In this document: positions 25,483-34,575 of the stretch, in pieces | How positions within the stretch are numbered: position 1 is the first letter of the stretch | Layout: each line of letters begins with the position of its first letter | Assembly (NCBI GenBank): GCA_963731035.1 | Contig: CAVSUY010000013.1 | Location: 62,001-126,000, forward strand | Length of the DNA stretch: 64,000 nt | Direction of reading: 5' to 3' | DNA from: JAANXG01 sp963731035 | GTDB lineage: Bacteria; Pseudomonadota; Gammaproteobacteria; Arenicellales; JAANXG01 | Translations under genes and position numbers: made by a program | The notes under the pieces: generated by a model | Told to the model about the DNA's origin: nothing | Seen by the model: only the letters and a program-made list of their open reading frames with translations | Databases searched by the model: none

Positions 25483-26476
25483 ATGACGACGATCGCCTAT
25501 CTGCTCCCGAACACGGACCTGCATGGCGGCAACCGCGTTCCCATGGATCAGGGTGACGAACTGATCAGGCGAGGGTACGAAGTGGAGATATGGTCGCCTT
25601 CCGACCCGCCCGATTGGCACGAGTCGACGGTGCGGTTTGTCCAGGCGGACATCTTCGGCGGAGAACTTCCCCGGCCGGACATCTGCATCGCGACGTTCTG
25701 GCCGACGGTGGCACCCGCCTGCGCAACCGGCGCATCCCGGGTATTTCACTTGTGCCAGGGATTCGAGGGCATGCACAAGGAGTACCGAGCCCCAGCTTCC
25801 TTCGATCGACGAGGCCTACCGCATGCCAGCTAGGAAGCTGGTCATCTCACCCCACCTGGCGGATATCCTTCTCGACAGATACGGAATCCAGGCGCGGTTG
25901 ATCGGCACCGGCATCGATCTGGAGACAGTTCCGCCCAGCACCGGGTCCTGGAGATTCGGACGTGCTGCGCATTGGGGTTGTGGGCGCATACGAGCTCCGC
26001 CCGAAGGGTGTCAAGGCAGGTCCTTGAGGGCTTGAGCCTGGCGAGGGATCAGGGCCTGTCGTTCGAAGCTGTGGCGCGCTTCTTCGAGCGGCTTTACGTC
26101 CCGAGGAACATGCCCTGGGCCTCAAGGCCCGGTACTTCGAACACCTTTCGACCAAGAAATGATGGACTTCTACCGGTCAGTGGACTGCTTAATCCACGGA
26201 TCGTGGAATGAAGAAGGGTTCGGCCTGCCCCCCTGGAGGCGGGCGCATGCGGCTGCGCGGTCGCGGCCACCGACATCGATCCCATGACGAGCCTTTTCCG
26301 GGGCATCGGTACTTCGCTTTCCTCCCGGTCGTTCCGACGTCATTCCGGAGGTCGTACGCCAACTCCAAGATGCCGAAACCCGGCGTCTGCTGCGAAGCAG
26401 ATTTCTGAGCGACGTGGGGGGGTTCGACATCCATAAGGTGGTCGATCGCCTCGAAAGCGCCTTGGATGACGGTTGA
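25483..26476 (+). pseudogene. GT4 glycosyltransferase, multiply frameshifted
   Basis: The start reads MTTIAYLLPNTDLHGGNRV and continues through GYEVEIWSPSDPPDWH. After about 25785 the family sequence moves to other frames: RKLVISPHLADILLDRYGI, VLRIGVVGAYELRPKGV, VLEGLSLARDQGLSFEAV, and SVDCLIHGSWNEEGFGLPP near 26190. The stop at 26476 ends a frame reading HKVVDRLESALDDG. The order matches a GT-B glycosyltransferase with at least four frame changes. Confidence 0.65.
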
Positions 26477-26669
26477 CAAACCCGGGAGCCCAATCGCGAT
26501 TCAAGCTGTCACCTATCAATTTTAACGAAGCCGGGACCTCGTGAGACCCAGTTCTCCCCGCACGGGGCGAGCTGTTTTGACGTAAGGGGAGCGCACCTGA
26601 AATACATTACAGAATGTCTGTTACGATCGGGAAACTCCCCACAAAGTGGGACCGTTTTAGGCAAGAGTT

Positions 26670-27392
26670 ATGTGGCTTGATCCGGAAATCGATGTTGAAG
26701 CGCTTGCGGACTCATATGCGCAGGGAGATCCATATCCACATATCGTTCTGGACGACTTTTTTGCCGACGATTCTCTCGAGGAGATCGGGCGAGAAATCGA
26801 CTTCCTCCCACAAAGCGCCTGGAGAAAATTCGCCAACGAGCGGGAGCTTAAATGGGGCCTCGTCTATCCAGGCTTTCAGGACACGCCGCTCCACCACTTC
26901 CTCGCCTCCCTGAATTCGATCGAGTTCCTGCTGTTTCTCGAGCAACTGACCGGCATTGCCGGATTGATTCCCGATCCGTATTTCGGCGGTGGAGGCGTCC
27001 ATTTCATCCCTCCGGGGGGCTTCCTCGCCGTTCATTCCGATTTCAACTGGCACCCCAAGCTCAAACTGGACCGCCGCATCAACGTGCTGATCTATCTCAA
27101 TCAAGACTGGAGGGAGGAATACGGCGGACACTTGGAGCTTTGGAGCGCCGAGCGTCAAGTCTGCCGACAACGCATCCTGCCCGTATTCAACCGCATGGTT
27201 ATATTCAATACGACCGACGACTCGTTCCATGGACATCCGAATCCGTTGCGCTGTCCCGCCACAAGTGGGCGCAAATCACTCTCGGCATACTACTACACGA
27301 ACGGTCGGCCGGCGGAAGAGAAGAGCGCGCCCCACGATACGATCTTTCTGACTGACCACCTGCGCCTGACGGGTCGCGACCGAGTGCTTTAG
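26670..27392 (+). CDS. 2-oxoglutarate/Fe(II) oxygenase, prolyl-hydroxylase-like
   Basis: A 240-residue cytosolic oxygenase. The iron triad is visible as HSDFNWH near residue 122 (His-x-Asp) and FHGHPNP near 188, and the 2-oxoglutarate-binding arginine in SGRKSLSAYYYT near 203. YGGHLELW near 150 is also typical. Proteins of this type occur in polysaccharide gene clusters, where the substrate may be an aglycone, amino acid or lipid. It is the first intact gene after the frameshifted block. The ribosome site is weak (AAGAG). Confidence 0.82.
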   Translation: MWLDPEIDVEALADSYAQGDPYPHIVLDDFFADDSLEEIGREIDFLPQSAWRKFANERELKWGLVYPGFQDTPLHHFLASLNSIEFLLFLEQLTGIAGLIPDPYFGGGGVHFIPPGGFLAVHSDFNWHPKLKLDRRINVLIYLNQDWREEYGGHLELWSAERQVCRQRILPVFNRMVIFNTTDDSFHGHPNPLRCPATSGRKSLSAYYYTNGRPAEEKSAPHDTIFLTDHLRLTGRDRVL

Positions 27393-27541
27393 GGGCGCCC
27401 GGATTCGGGCCTATCCGTCGTGTTCCCATGGAGAGCCCATCGGACTACAATTCCAGGCGGTTCGATTCGCTGTTCCACCACGCGTGTCTACGACTGCGCC
27501 GTGGCGGGATCCCAGGGGGATATACAGAGGCCTAGAAGCAA

Positions 27542-29011
27542 GTGCCGAGCAAATGTGCCGTGCGCGTTGGCGGCCGCCAGTTTCTCTCAACGCTGCTCAA
27601 AAATCTACCGGGCATGGCCTACCGTTTCATCAACGACGGCCATTGGACCATGGAGTACGTCAGCGAGGGGGCCCTGGAGTTGACCGGCTGGGGGCCGGAC
27701 GAGCTGCTGAGGAACCCGGAACTGACAATCTTCAATCTGGCACATCCGGAGGATGTCGGCCCTGCCTACGAGGAAGTGAAGCAAGCGCTGGAGAAACGGC
27801 GCCCATACCAGCTGAGCTACCGCCTCAACACCAAGGACGGTCGCGTCAAATGGGTATTCGAGCAGGGCCAGGGGGTGTTCGCGCACGACGGCGAAGTCGA
27901 AGCAGTGGAGGGTTTCATCAGCGATGTAACACACCAGAAGGAAGTGGAAATCGCTCTGAGGAAGTCCGAGCACCACTACCGATCGATTTTCGAAAACGCA
28001 TTCTTCGGCATGTTCCAGAGCACGCCGGAGGGCCGTTTCGTGGTCCTGAATCCAGAAGCGGCCCGCATCATCGGCTACTCGGACCCTCGCCAGGCGATGG
28101 AGGAGATCGGGGATATCTCCGCCGACCTGTACGTCGATCCGAAAGACCGTCAGAAGTTTCTGGACGCAATCCGGCGCGAGCGGGGAGGCATCCCGCACTG
28201 GGAATCCAAGATCCGGCGACGCGACGGTACCGTCGCCTGGGTCTCCGAAAAATCCCGCGGCATATTCGGGCATCACGGCGAGCTGCTCTACATAGAGGGG
28301 ATGGTTAGAGACATCAGCGAGGAAAGGACGGCCCGTACTGCGTTGTACGAGAGTGAACGGAAAGAAGCGGAACTGCGCGCCCAGCTCGCCGACGCCCAGC
28401 TGCGAGCGTTGAGACTGCAGCTCAAACCCCACTTCCTGTTCAACGTTCTCAACACGGTTACGATGATGATACGTGCCGGTGAAAACGACAAGGCGCAGCA
28501 GATGGTGGCGCTGCTCGGAGACCTGCTTCGTTACGTTCTGGAATTCGAAGGCGAGGATACCGTGACCCTGGAACAGGAACTGAAGTTCTGCGAGCTGTAC
28601 CTGAACGTGCAGCGTTTCAGGTTCGAGGATCGCCTTGAGATCGAGCGCCACGTGGACGATTCGATTCTGATGTCAAGGATTCCGACCTTGATGCTGCAGC
28701 CCATAGCCGAGAACGCGATCAAGCACGGGGTCGCCAAGGTCCCGGGCCGCTGCAAGGTGGGGATGCACGCCCGCCGGGACGGAGATTCATTGGTACTCGA
28801 GATCTCCAACGACGCAAGGACCCGGAACGAGGATGCGACAACCGGCCACGGCATCGGTTTGGCTAACACCCGATCCAGGCTGCAGGAACTGTACGGAGAC
28901 CGGGCAGGGTTCGAACTGGTCCGCGACGGGGACAGGATGCGTGCGATCCTGTCGATCCCCATGGGGCCGATTCCGAGTGATTCGATGCGGGCGGCGGGGC
29001 GCGAAGCATGA
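27542..29011 (+). CDS. PAS-PAS sensor histidine kinase, LytS/YehU type
   Basis: A 489-residue cytosolic kinase without membrane segments. Two PAS domains lie at about residues 20-135 and 140-265 (MAYRFINDGHWTMEYVSEG, then HHYRSIFENAFFGMFQSTPE). A His_kinase domain follows, with LKPHFLFNVLNTVTMM (phosphoacceptor His near 296), and an ATPase domain with LMLQPIAENAIKHGV and GHGIGLANTRSRL. The start is GTG; a stop lies just upstream in frame. The neighbouring frame from 27484 also looks coding, so the N-terminus may be frameshifted. It overlaps the response regulator by four bases. Confidence 0.85.
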   Translation: MPSKCAVRVGGRQFLSTLLKNLPGMAYRFINDGHWTMEYVSEGALELTGWGPDELLRNPELTIFNLAHPEDVGPAYEEVKQALEKRRPYQLSYRLNTKDGRVKWVFEQGQGVFAHDGEVEAVEGFISDVTHQKEVEIALRKSEHHYRSIFENAFFGMFQSTPEGRFVVLNPEAARIIGYSDPRQAMEEIGDISADLYVDPKDRQKFLDAIRRERGGIPHWESKIRRRDGTVAWVSEKSRGIFGHHGELLYIEGMVRDISEERTARTALYESERKEAELRAQLADAQLRALRLQLKPHFLFNVLNTVTMMIRAGENDKAQQMVALLGDLLRYVLEFEGEDTVTLEQELKFCELYLNVQRFRFEDRLEIERHVDDSILMSRIPTLMLQPIAENAIKHGVAKVPGRCKVGMHARRDGDSLVLEISNDARTRNEDATTGHGIGLANTRSRLQELYGDRAGFELVRDGDRMRAILSIPMGPIPSDSMRAAGREA

Positions 29012-29778
29012 GTGAGAAGATCCGGGTCCTGGTCGTGGACGACGAGCCCCATGCGCGTCGCGGGATGCGGCTACTGCTTGAGGACGAGAAGGATATCAAC
29101 GTTGTCGGCGAGTCCGTCGACGGCCGCGAAGCCGTCGCGCACATCCGCGATCTAAGGCCGGACCTGGTATTCCTTGACGTCACAATGCCCGACCGCAGCG
29201 GCCTGGGCGTCATCGAAGACGTCGGAGTCGCCGCCATGCCGCAGGTGATCTTCGTCACTGCGTACGACGAGTACGCGGTCCCGGCTTTCGAGTCGAACGC
29301 CGTCGACTACGTACTCAAGCCGTTCACGAATGTGCGTTTTCGGCAGGCGATACAACGTGCTCGTGACCGGCTGCGCCTGGAGCAGGCCCGGCGATTCTTC
29401 GAATTGCAGCGATACCCGCGCAGCACTGATGCCGGAGACATTCGCCTCGAGCGATTCACGCTCAAGATCGGAAACAAGCTCAAGCTGTTTACTGTCGAGC
29501 AGATCGACTGGATCGAAGCCGACGAGTACTGCGTCAAACTTCACCTCGGAGGACGCAGCTACACTGTCCGGGAAACGTTGAGATCGCTGGAGAAGCAATT
29601 GCCGCCGCGACTTTTCGCGCGCATCCACCGGTCAACCATCGTCAACATTGAACAAATCGACTCCCTGGAACCACTGTTTCAAGGCGACTACACCGTAGTT
29701 CTCAAAAGCGGCACCGAATTACGTATGAGCCGCAGACGCCGTGGCGCCCTGACCAGCCTGATCAAGACCTTCTCCTGA
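29008..29778 (+). CDS. LytTR-family response regulator
   Basis: A 256-residue regulator. Residues 1-120 are a receiver domain: VVDDEPHARRG, the phosphoacceptor aspartate in LVFLDVTMPD near 55, the threonine in FVTAYDEYAV, and LKPF. Residues 150-256 are a LytTR DNA-binding domain (VEQIDWIEADEYCVKLHL, LFARIHRSTIVNIEQID). The ATG overlaps the kinase stop. It probably controls the Tat-exported protein and glycosyltransferase genes just downstream; a perfect palindrome lies in the gap. Confidence 0.92.
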   Translation: MSEKIRVLVVDDEPHARRGMRLLLEDEKDINVVGESVDGREAVAHIRDLRPDLVFLDVTMPDRSGLGVIEDVGVAAMPQVIFVTAYDEYAVPAFESNAVDYVLKPFTNVRFRQAIQRARDRLRLEQARRFFELQRYPRSTDAGDIRLERFTLKIGNKLKLFTVEQIDWIEADEYCVKLHLGGRSYTVRETLRSLEKQLPPRLFARIHRSTIVNIEQIDSLEPLFQGDYTVVLKSGTELRMSRRRRGALTSLIKTFS

Positions 29779-29968
29779 GGTTCGGGCCGCCCCGCCTCCG
29801 ACCGCAATCCTGACCGGTACCATCCGGCTCCGCGTTCATCGAGTCCGTTCACCAGCCTCGCAGGTCCTTCCGCCAGCGTCAAACCCCTACTCCCTGCAAC
29901 TTCGTTGTTGCCCCGCACGAGGGGGCGCATCCTCGCAACGTTGGCGCTTTTTTCGCTTAAGTGCCGAA

Positions 29969-29980
29969 GGTACGCGTACC
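29969..29980. promoter_or_regulatory. Perfect palindrome GGTACGCGTACC, candidate operator
   Basis: A 12-base perfect palindrome lies 190 bases after the LytTR gene and 135 bases before the Tat-exported protein gene, in a 336-base gap that becomes AT-rich toward its 3' end. It could be a regulator site. LytTR proteins usually bind direct repeats, so another regulator is possible. Nothing else recognisable is seen in 29779-30114. Confidence 0.35.
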
Positions 29981-30114
29981 AAGGGAGTGGTTGCCCGCAC
30001 TCGTGTTACCTATTTGCTTTAACTGCGATGCCTAAACATTTGATTTATAAAACGACTAAAGATCAAAAGTAAGGCTCGACGGCCCAAGCCACCTTTTGTG
30101 AGGGGGATTTCCAC

Positions 30115-30822
30115 GTGAAAAAAGACAAGACCGACAGACAGCAAGGGAAGAAGACCGAAAGCGTTCCCACGGACAACGACAAGCAGGCTGGCTCGGGCCG
30201 CAGACGGCTCCTCGCGACCCTGGGCCTTGGAGGCTCAGCGGCGTTTCTTCCGACGATATGGCACAAGCCGGTCGTTCAATCCCTGGTTCTGCCCGCCCAC
30301 GCCCAGACCTCCCCTCCCCTGGTCACATTCGGGCTCACCGACCCATGCCAGATATCGCTGTCATTCACATGCGGCGCGACAGGACCACTGAATGTGGAAA
30401 TCGCACCCACAGTGGGCGGCGTCATAGTCGGCCAGGGAAACAAGAGCGGAATCACGATGAACGTGTCGTCGATCCTCACGCTGAATGGGAGTCCATTCGC
30501 GTTTCCACAAGAGATCAGTGGCTTTACGACGACGGACAGCAATGGCAACTACCTGATCATTCTCGACCGCAACGGCACCACCGGTCCGCACGTCAGCTTC
30601 GATCCTGCCAACTGCGACGGTACGTATCCCAACGGGGTCCTCGTCACCGTAAGCTCGAACGACCCGCGAGTGCCGGGTACGGCCCAGTGCAGCGCGTCAT
30701 TCAATTGCGCCGACCTGATGGATGCGTGCAGCGTTGGCTCTTCGACAGAGAACGGCAGTCAAGCGTCGAACAAGTTCTACGTCGAGATGACGCCTGTGGA
30801 CCCGACCGGCAGAAGTACATAG
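30115..30822 (+). CDS. Tat-exported protein with LPAHAQTS motif, unknown function
   Basis: A 235-residue protein. After a charged leader, GRRRLLATLGLGG begins a twin-arginine signal and continues to FLPTIWHKPVVQSLVLPAHA, with cleavage likely after AHA. The mature part has six or more cysteines (DPCQISLSFTCGATG, FNCADLMDACSVG) and is beta-like and low in charge. Tat export implies folding or cofactor loading before transport. The start is GTG with GAGGGGG upstream. A LytTR two-component system precedes it, and a small hypothetical and a glycosyltransferase gene follow. Function unknown. Confidence 0.75.
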   Translation: MKKDKTDRQQGKKTESVPTDNDKQAGSGRRRLLATLGLGGSAAFLPTIWHKPVVQSLVLPAHAQTSPPLVTFGLTDPCQISLSFTCGATGPLNVEIAPTVGGVIVGQGNKSGITMNVSSILTLNGSPFAFPQEISGFTTTDSNGNYLIILDRNGTTGPHVSFDPANCDGTYPNGVLVTVSSNDPRVPGTAQCSASFNCADLMDACSVGSSTENGSQASNKFYVEMTPVDPTGRST

Positions 30823-30846
30823 GGCCCATAACCGCTCTTCGTCGGC

Positions 30847-31164
30847 ATGTCGCACAGCGCCGAGGCTACTGCAAAGCGTACGGTGAACTTGGACTACGAC
30901 ATCACCACGCGCCGGATGGTGATCGTTTACGATCCCGAGAACGCGGGCGGCTCTCGAACCCGTCTCCAGGTGCAGCCATGGCGCGGCGCCCACGAGTTTC
31001 TGGTGAACGAAACCCAGGCTGCCGGCTGCAACAAATGGATCGTCCGGGTCCGCGTGGAGTGGGACGCACAGTCGGCGCTGGACGGAGATCCCGGAACCCT
31101 TCTGGTGAGCTACAGACTGGAAGATTACGACGTAAGGGATCTCATGGACTGCACCGCCCACTGA
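30847..31164 (+). CDS. Hypothetical protein
   Basis: A 105-residue protein of no recognised family. It is beta-rich by appearance, with RTVNLDYDITTRRMVIVYDP near the start and GTLLVSYRLEDYDVRDLMDC at the end. No signal peptide or membrane segment is seen. It lies 24 bases after the Tat protein gene and one base before the glycosyltransferase ATG, so it is probably part of that operon. The ribosome site is weak and the start uncertain. Confidence 0.55.
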   Translation: MSHSAEATAKRTVNLDYDITTRRMVIVYDPENAGGSRTRLQVQPWRGAHEFLVNETQAAGCNKWIVRVRVEWDAQSALDGDPGTLLVSYRLEDYDVRDLMDCTAH

Positions 31165-31165
31165 C

Positions 31166-32470
31166 ATGCCGTATCCCGAGCGGCTGAGGACTCCCATGCG
31201 ACTTCGTGGAACCGGCAGCGGCGACATACCCCTTCCAGGCCGTATTTTCCCTTGCTTTTCCGCTCCAAGACTGCGGAACCTCGAGATCCAGTTCTATGGA
31301 ATGTTCAGCGGGTGCACGTCATTCGCCAGTGTCTGCTCCGCCATTGGAACCCGGCTGATCGATGCCTTTCCATCAGTGGGCTTGTGCAGCTACAACGGTC
31401 AGACATTCTTCAACCGACAGTTGCAGCCCTATTCAGGAAGAGACCCGGGCGCCGACATAGCCATGATTTACAGCCTGCCCGAGCGCCGGCAGTTCCCCCA
31501 TGGATTGCACCGGCACCCGGTACGCATCGGCGGTTTCGTCTGCGAGACCGACGCCATCCACGAGCGATGGGTTGCGGTGTGCAACGAGTTCAGCCTGGTT
31601 TGCGTGCCATCGGAGTTTTGCAGGCGAGCCTTCGTGGGATCCGGAGTAACCGTTCCGGTGTACGTCGTCCCCCACGGCCTCGAGCCGGAGTATCGTTCCT
31701 ACCACGAGCCCCCGACGCAGGGCCCTTTTGTTTTCTACAACACCTTTGATGCGGGATCGTACATAGAGCGCAAGGGCGCCGAAGAGCTGATTCGCTGCTT
31801 CTGCCGGGCATTCGGACCCGGCGACGATGTCCGGCTGGTTCTGCGTACCCAGAACAACGCCAGGATATTCGAGTTGTGCCAACGGTATGACCACCACGAT
31901 ATGATCGAAATCGAACCCATGGAGCCCCTCGGAGTCGAAGACTTCGCACGGCTCTACTCCGACGTCCATTGCGTCGTTCACCCCTCGAAAGGAGAAGGTT
32001 TCGGCCTCATACCCTTCCAAGCCATCGCCTGCGAGCGTCCGGTGATCGCACCCGCGGCCACCGGTATGGCAGAATTTTTGGACAGATCCAATGCGCTGCC
32101 GCTCAAAACCAAGGCAAAGATCAAGGGGATCGCTCTCGGCAACCAGACCGGCCGCTACTACTCCGTCGACGAGGACCACCTGTGCCACCTGATGCGCCGC
32201 GTATATGATGACTGGCCATCGGACTACATGAGGGTGCGCGAAGCCGCACCAGCGTATAGAGCGAAGCACCAATGGCGCCATGCGTTGCGCGGACTGACGG
32301 CGATCCTGCAAGGCCTGACGTCGCGCGACCGAATGGTCAAGGACATTCCTGGCCTGGTCACAGAGCTGATCCAGGATCTGCCGAGTTCGGAAACGGGAGA
32401 TGCGTTGAAAGCTGTATCCTCCGGATGCGGTGTTCCTATCCTAATGGATAACGCCGCCCAAGGCGCCTGA
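31166..32470 (+). CDS. GT4-family glycosyltransferase
   Basis: A 434-residue GT-B enzyme. The first 40 residues are probably poorly conserved. VPVYVVPHGLEPEYRSYHEP lies near residue 170. The donor-binding half carries ERKGAEELIRCFCRAF, LYSDVHCVVHPSKGEGFGL and ERPVIAPAATGMAEFL, with the EGFGL glutamate that contacts the sugar nucleotide. It starts one base after the preceding small gene. Together with the Tat protein it forms an operon under the LytTR system. Donor and acceptor are unknown. Confidence 0.83.
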   Translation: MPYPERLRTPMRLRGTGSGDIPLPGRIFPCFSAPRLRNLEIQFYGMFSGCTSFASVCSAIGTRLIDAFPSVGLCSYNGQTFFNRQLQPYSGRDPGADIAMIYSLPERRQFPHGLHRHPVRIGGFVCETDAIHERWVAVCNEFSLVCVPSEFCRRAFVGSGVTVPVYVVPHGLEPEYRSYHEPPTQGPFVFYNTFDAGSYIERKGAEELIRCFCRAFGPGDDVRLVLRTQNNARIFELCQRYDHHDMIEIEPMEPLGVEDFARLYSDVHCVVHPSKGEGFGLIPFQAIACERPVIAPAATGMAEFLDRSNALPLKTKAKIKGIALGNQTGRYYSVDEDHLCHLMRRVYDDWPSDYMRVREAAPAYRAKHQWRHALRGLTAILQGLTSRDRMVKDIPGLVTELIQDLPSSETGDALKAVSSGCGVPILMDNAAQGA

Positions 32471-32513
32471 CGGGGGCCAAACACCGTCCCGCGTCAGAGC
32501 GACCGATCTCCCG

Positions 32514-32672
32514 TCACGGATTATCCCGCAGGAACACCAGGTACTCGTCCTCGTCGCGAAAACAGGCGTACCCGTAGCGCGCCTGCTCCATGACCAGGCC
32601 TTGCTCGTTTCGCTTGAAAGCCCACCGCCCGTGCCGGCCCTCGGCGATCGGGTTGCCGGGCTGGGGCAGCAA
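32514..32672 (-). CDS. Possible small protein (52 aa)
   Basis: On the minus strand a short frame from TTG at 32672 encodes about 52 residues, containing RHGRWAFKRNEQGLVMEQAR and ending in FRDEDEYLVFLRDNP. The composition is typical of real protein rather than a shadow frame, and no other gene occupies this 320-base gap. No ribosome site is evident, so it may equally be the 3' end of a lost gene. Function unknown. Confidence 0.35.
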   Translation of the reverse strand: MLPQPGNPIAEGRHGRWAFKRNEQGLVMEQARYGYACFRDEDEYLVFLRDNP

Positions 32673-32793
32673 CTACAGGCGAGAACGACCCGCAGAGGAT
32701 AGCGATTGCTTTGGCGATTGCATAACGTCGCGCCGCCCGGCCCCGACGATGATTGCGATTGCCGGGGCAGGACGCGGTCCGACCCCCGAATGG

Positions 32794-33669
32794 TTAACTG
32801 TCGCGCGGCCTCTTCGGGTCCAGATTCCCCGATTCGCACCGCGAAGAGCGGTCGTAGACAAGCGGCAGGAGCTCGCAATCAAGGGGCATGCCGGGGCGTT
32901 GGCCGAGCGCCATGAGATGTTCGGCGGTCTCCGTAGTCCACGCACCCCGCGGCTTGAAGATCACGTCCTGGTCGCCATAGCGCAGCGACATGCGGTGGAT
33001 GGTTCTGGACAGAGGGTCTTTTTGGTTGGTAGCCCGGTGCAGGGTGCGGAAATCGAAGACAAGGCAGTCACCGGGCTCCACCTCCCAGGAGAGATAGCGG
33101 TCCCGGTATGACTCGAAATCCTCGATCGGGTGGTACTTGCGCAAGTCGCCGTCGAACGGGCGGTGTTCGCGGAAGTTCTGCGGCATATAGAGCCTGCCCC
33201 ATCGATGGGAGCCGCCGAGAAACGTCAGGCCCTCGTCGCGGGAGGCCGCCTCCAACGAAAACCACAACACGCACTTGCGGCCCCCATCGAAATCGAAATA
33301 GGGCTCATCGTGATGCCAAGGCGCGCCGTTGGTCGCACCCGCCTCCCGCATGAACCAGTTGTCCATCAACATGTAGAGCCGCTCCGACTCCAGCAGCGCC
33401 GCTATCATTTCAGCCAACGGCGACTCCAGTACCAGCTTTCGGAAACCCGGGATGCTGCGCCAGTTCCAGTAGTCGAAGATGTAGCGGGCCGGGGAACCTT
33501 CCGGCGTCTGGTCGCGGAAGAAGGGACCAGGATCGGCGATGCTCTGCGCCAGCCCCTCCCGACAGTAATCCAGCCATTGCCGATCAACAACACCGCGCAG
33601 GCAGATCACGCCCTCCCGCTTGAAACTGTCCCGGGCTACCTGTCCGACCCGGGAGAACTCCTGCGCCAT
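32794..33669 (-). CDS. Phytanoyl-CoA dioxygenase (PhyH) family protein
   Basis: A 291-residue Fe(II)/2-oxoglutarate oxygenase. The iron-binding His-x-Asp is in APWHHDEPYFDF, the second histidine in VFDFRTLHRATNQ, and the 2-oxoglutarate arginine in SRTIHRMSLRYGD. LEAASRDEGLTFLGGSHRW lies between. The ATG at 33669 overlaps the stop of the upstream gene by one base (TGATG), which fixes the start. It hydroxylates an unknown small molecule; family members act in lipid breakdown and natural-product pathways. Confidence 0.85.
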   Translation of the reverse strand: MAQEFSRVGQVARDSFKREGVICLRGVVDRQWLDYCREGLAQSIADPGPFFRDQTPEGSPARYIFDYWNWRSIPGFRKLVLESPLAEMIAALLESERLYMLMDNWFMREAGATNGAPWHHDEPYFDFDGGRKCVLWFSLEAASRDEGLTFLGGSHRWGRLYMPQNFREHRPFDGDLRKYHPIEDFESYRDRYLSWEVEPGDCLVFDFRTLHRATNQKDPLSRTIHRMSLRYGDQDVIFKPRGAWTTETAEHLMALGQRPGMPLDCELLPLVYDRSSRCESGNLDPKRPRDS

Positions 33670-34085
33670 CAGGACCTGAACTTGGTATCTTCGATAATGG
33701 ATTCGGCGTGATCCGACAACCATTTCATGATCAGCTGCATGGACCCGCCGAAGATCGTCGCGCTCTCGGTGACCAGAAGTTCCAGGAGTACTGCGGCTTC
33801 CCGAAAGTGCTCCCAGCTGTAGATCATCCGGCGGGGGTCCTCCCGCTCGCGGGTGAGCTTCTCATAAATATGGTACTCGGTCTCCCCACCGACTCCCGTG
33901 ATGGATATGTACCGGCCGAACTTCGGATCGTTCCCGGACTCCACCTTTTGGCACCGGATCTTCCAGTCGCGCCCGGATTTTCCATCTTCCGGCCACCGGA
34001 CCAGGTTGATCAGGGCCCTCTCCATGGCCTCGAAACTTTCGAAGCGATAGCCGCCTTCGTGTTCTCTGTGCGCCGCGGTTTCCAT
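33669..34085 (-). CDS. Hypothetical protein coupled to PhyH-like gene
   Basis: A 138-residue soluble protein of no recognised family. Segments include YRFESFEAMERALINLVRWP, GRYISITGVGGETEYHIYEK and IYSWEHFREAAVLLELLV. Its stop overlaps the ATG of the PhyH-like gene, so translation is coupled. It may be a partner or a separate enzyme in that pathway. No further evidence. Confidence 0.6.
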   Translation of the reverse strand: METAAHREHEGGYRFESFEAMERALINLVRWPEDGKSGRDWKIRCQKVESGNDPKFGRYISITGVGGETEYHIYEKLTREREDPRRMIYSWEHFREAAVLLELLVTESATIFGGSMQLIMKWLSDHAESIIEDTKFRS

Positions 34086-34156
34086 CGTTCACACCTATCA
34101 GTTGCTCGCCGACACAGTGTAGTCGAATGTGGTCCCGGGACATAGAGGGCATTGCT

Positions 34157-34561
34157 TCAGCCGTCCGGCGCCGCACCTTTCGCTGCGTGAAGGTCGAAAT
34201 CGCTGTAGTACGTCTTCGCGATGCGTTCCACTGTCTCGAAGAAAGGTCGCTTCGGGAAGCTGCCGTTGTGCCTGGTACGCACCCATGACGCCACCTCAAT
34301 GATCGCCGGGTGAATGACCATCTTCTCTTCGTCGCCCCCGATATAACGCTTCGCTTCTTCGGTGCTCAGCACCTCCAACAGACCTGAAAACCGAGTGCGG
34401 AACGCCTCGGCTTGCGCCGTGTCGTTGTCGAAACCGTACATGCCGATATCGAGGAGTTCCGCGGGACTGAACGGCCCTTGTCGTTCCTCCGAGTCGCGCA
34501 TCAAGGCGAAGAAGAGGGCGGCGAACCTGTCCATATCAAGAGGCCTGACGCGCTTGGCCAT
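34157..34561 (-). CDS. Hypothetical protein
   Basis: A 134-residue soluble protein beginning MAKRVRPLDMDRFAALFFAL, with ELLDIGMYGFDNDTAQAEAF in the middle and SWVRTRHNGSFPKRPFFETV toward the end. No family recognised. It lies 71 bases upstream of the coupled hypothetical/PhyH pair on the same strand and may form one operon. The ATG is chosen because the open frame further upstream overlaps the LysE remnant. Confidence 0.55.
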   Translation of the reverse strand: MAKRVRPLDMDRFAALFFALMRDSEERQGPFSPAELLDIGMYGFDNDTAQAEAFRTRFSGLLEVLSTEEAKRYIGGDEEKMVIHPAIIEVASWVRTRHNGSFPKRPFFETVERIAKTYYSDFDLHAAKGAAPDG

Positions 34562-34575
34562 CCGCGGAACCCTGC

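Noticed and set aside
27484..27700. Separate small gene before the sensor kinase
   Set aside because: The frame is short-lived in coding quality and then becomes a shadow of the kinase; it is better explained as a possible frameshifted kinase start.
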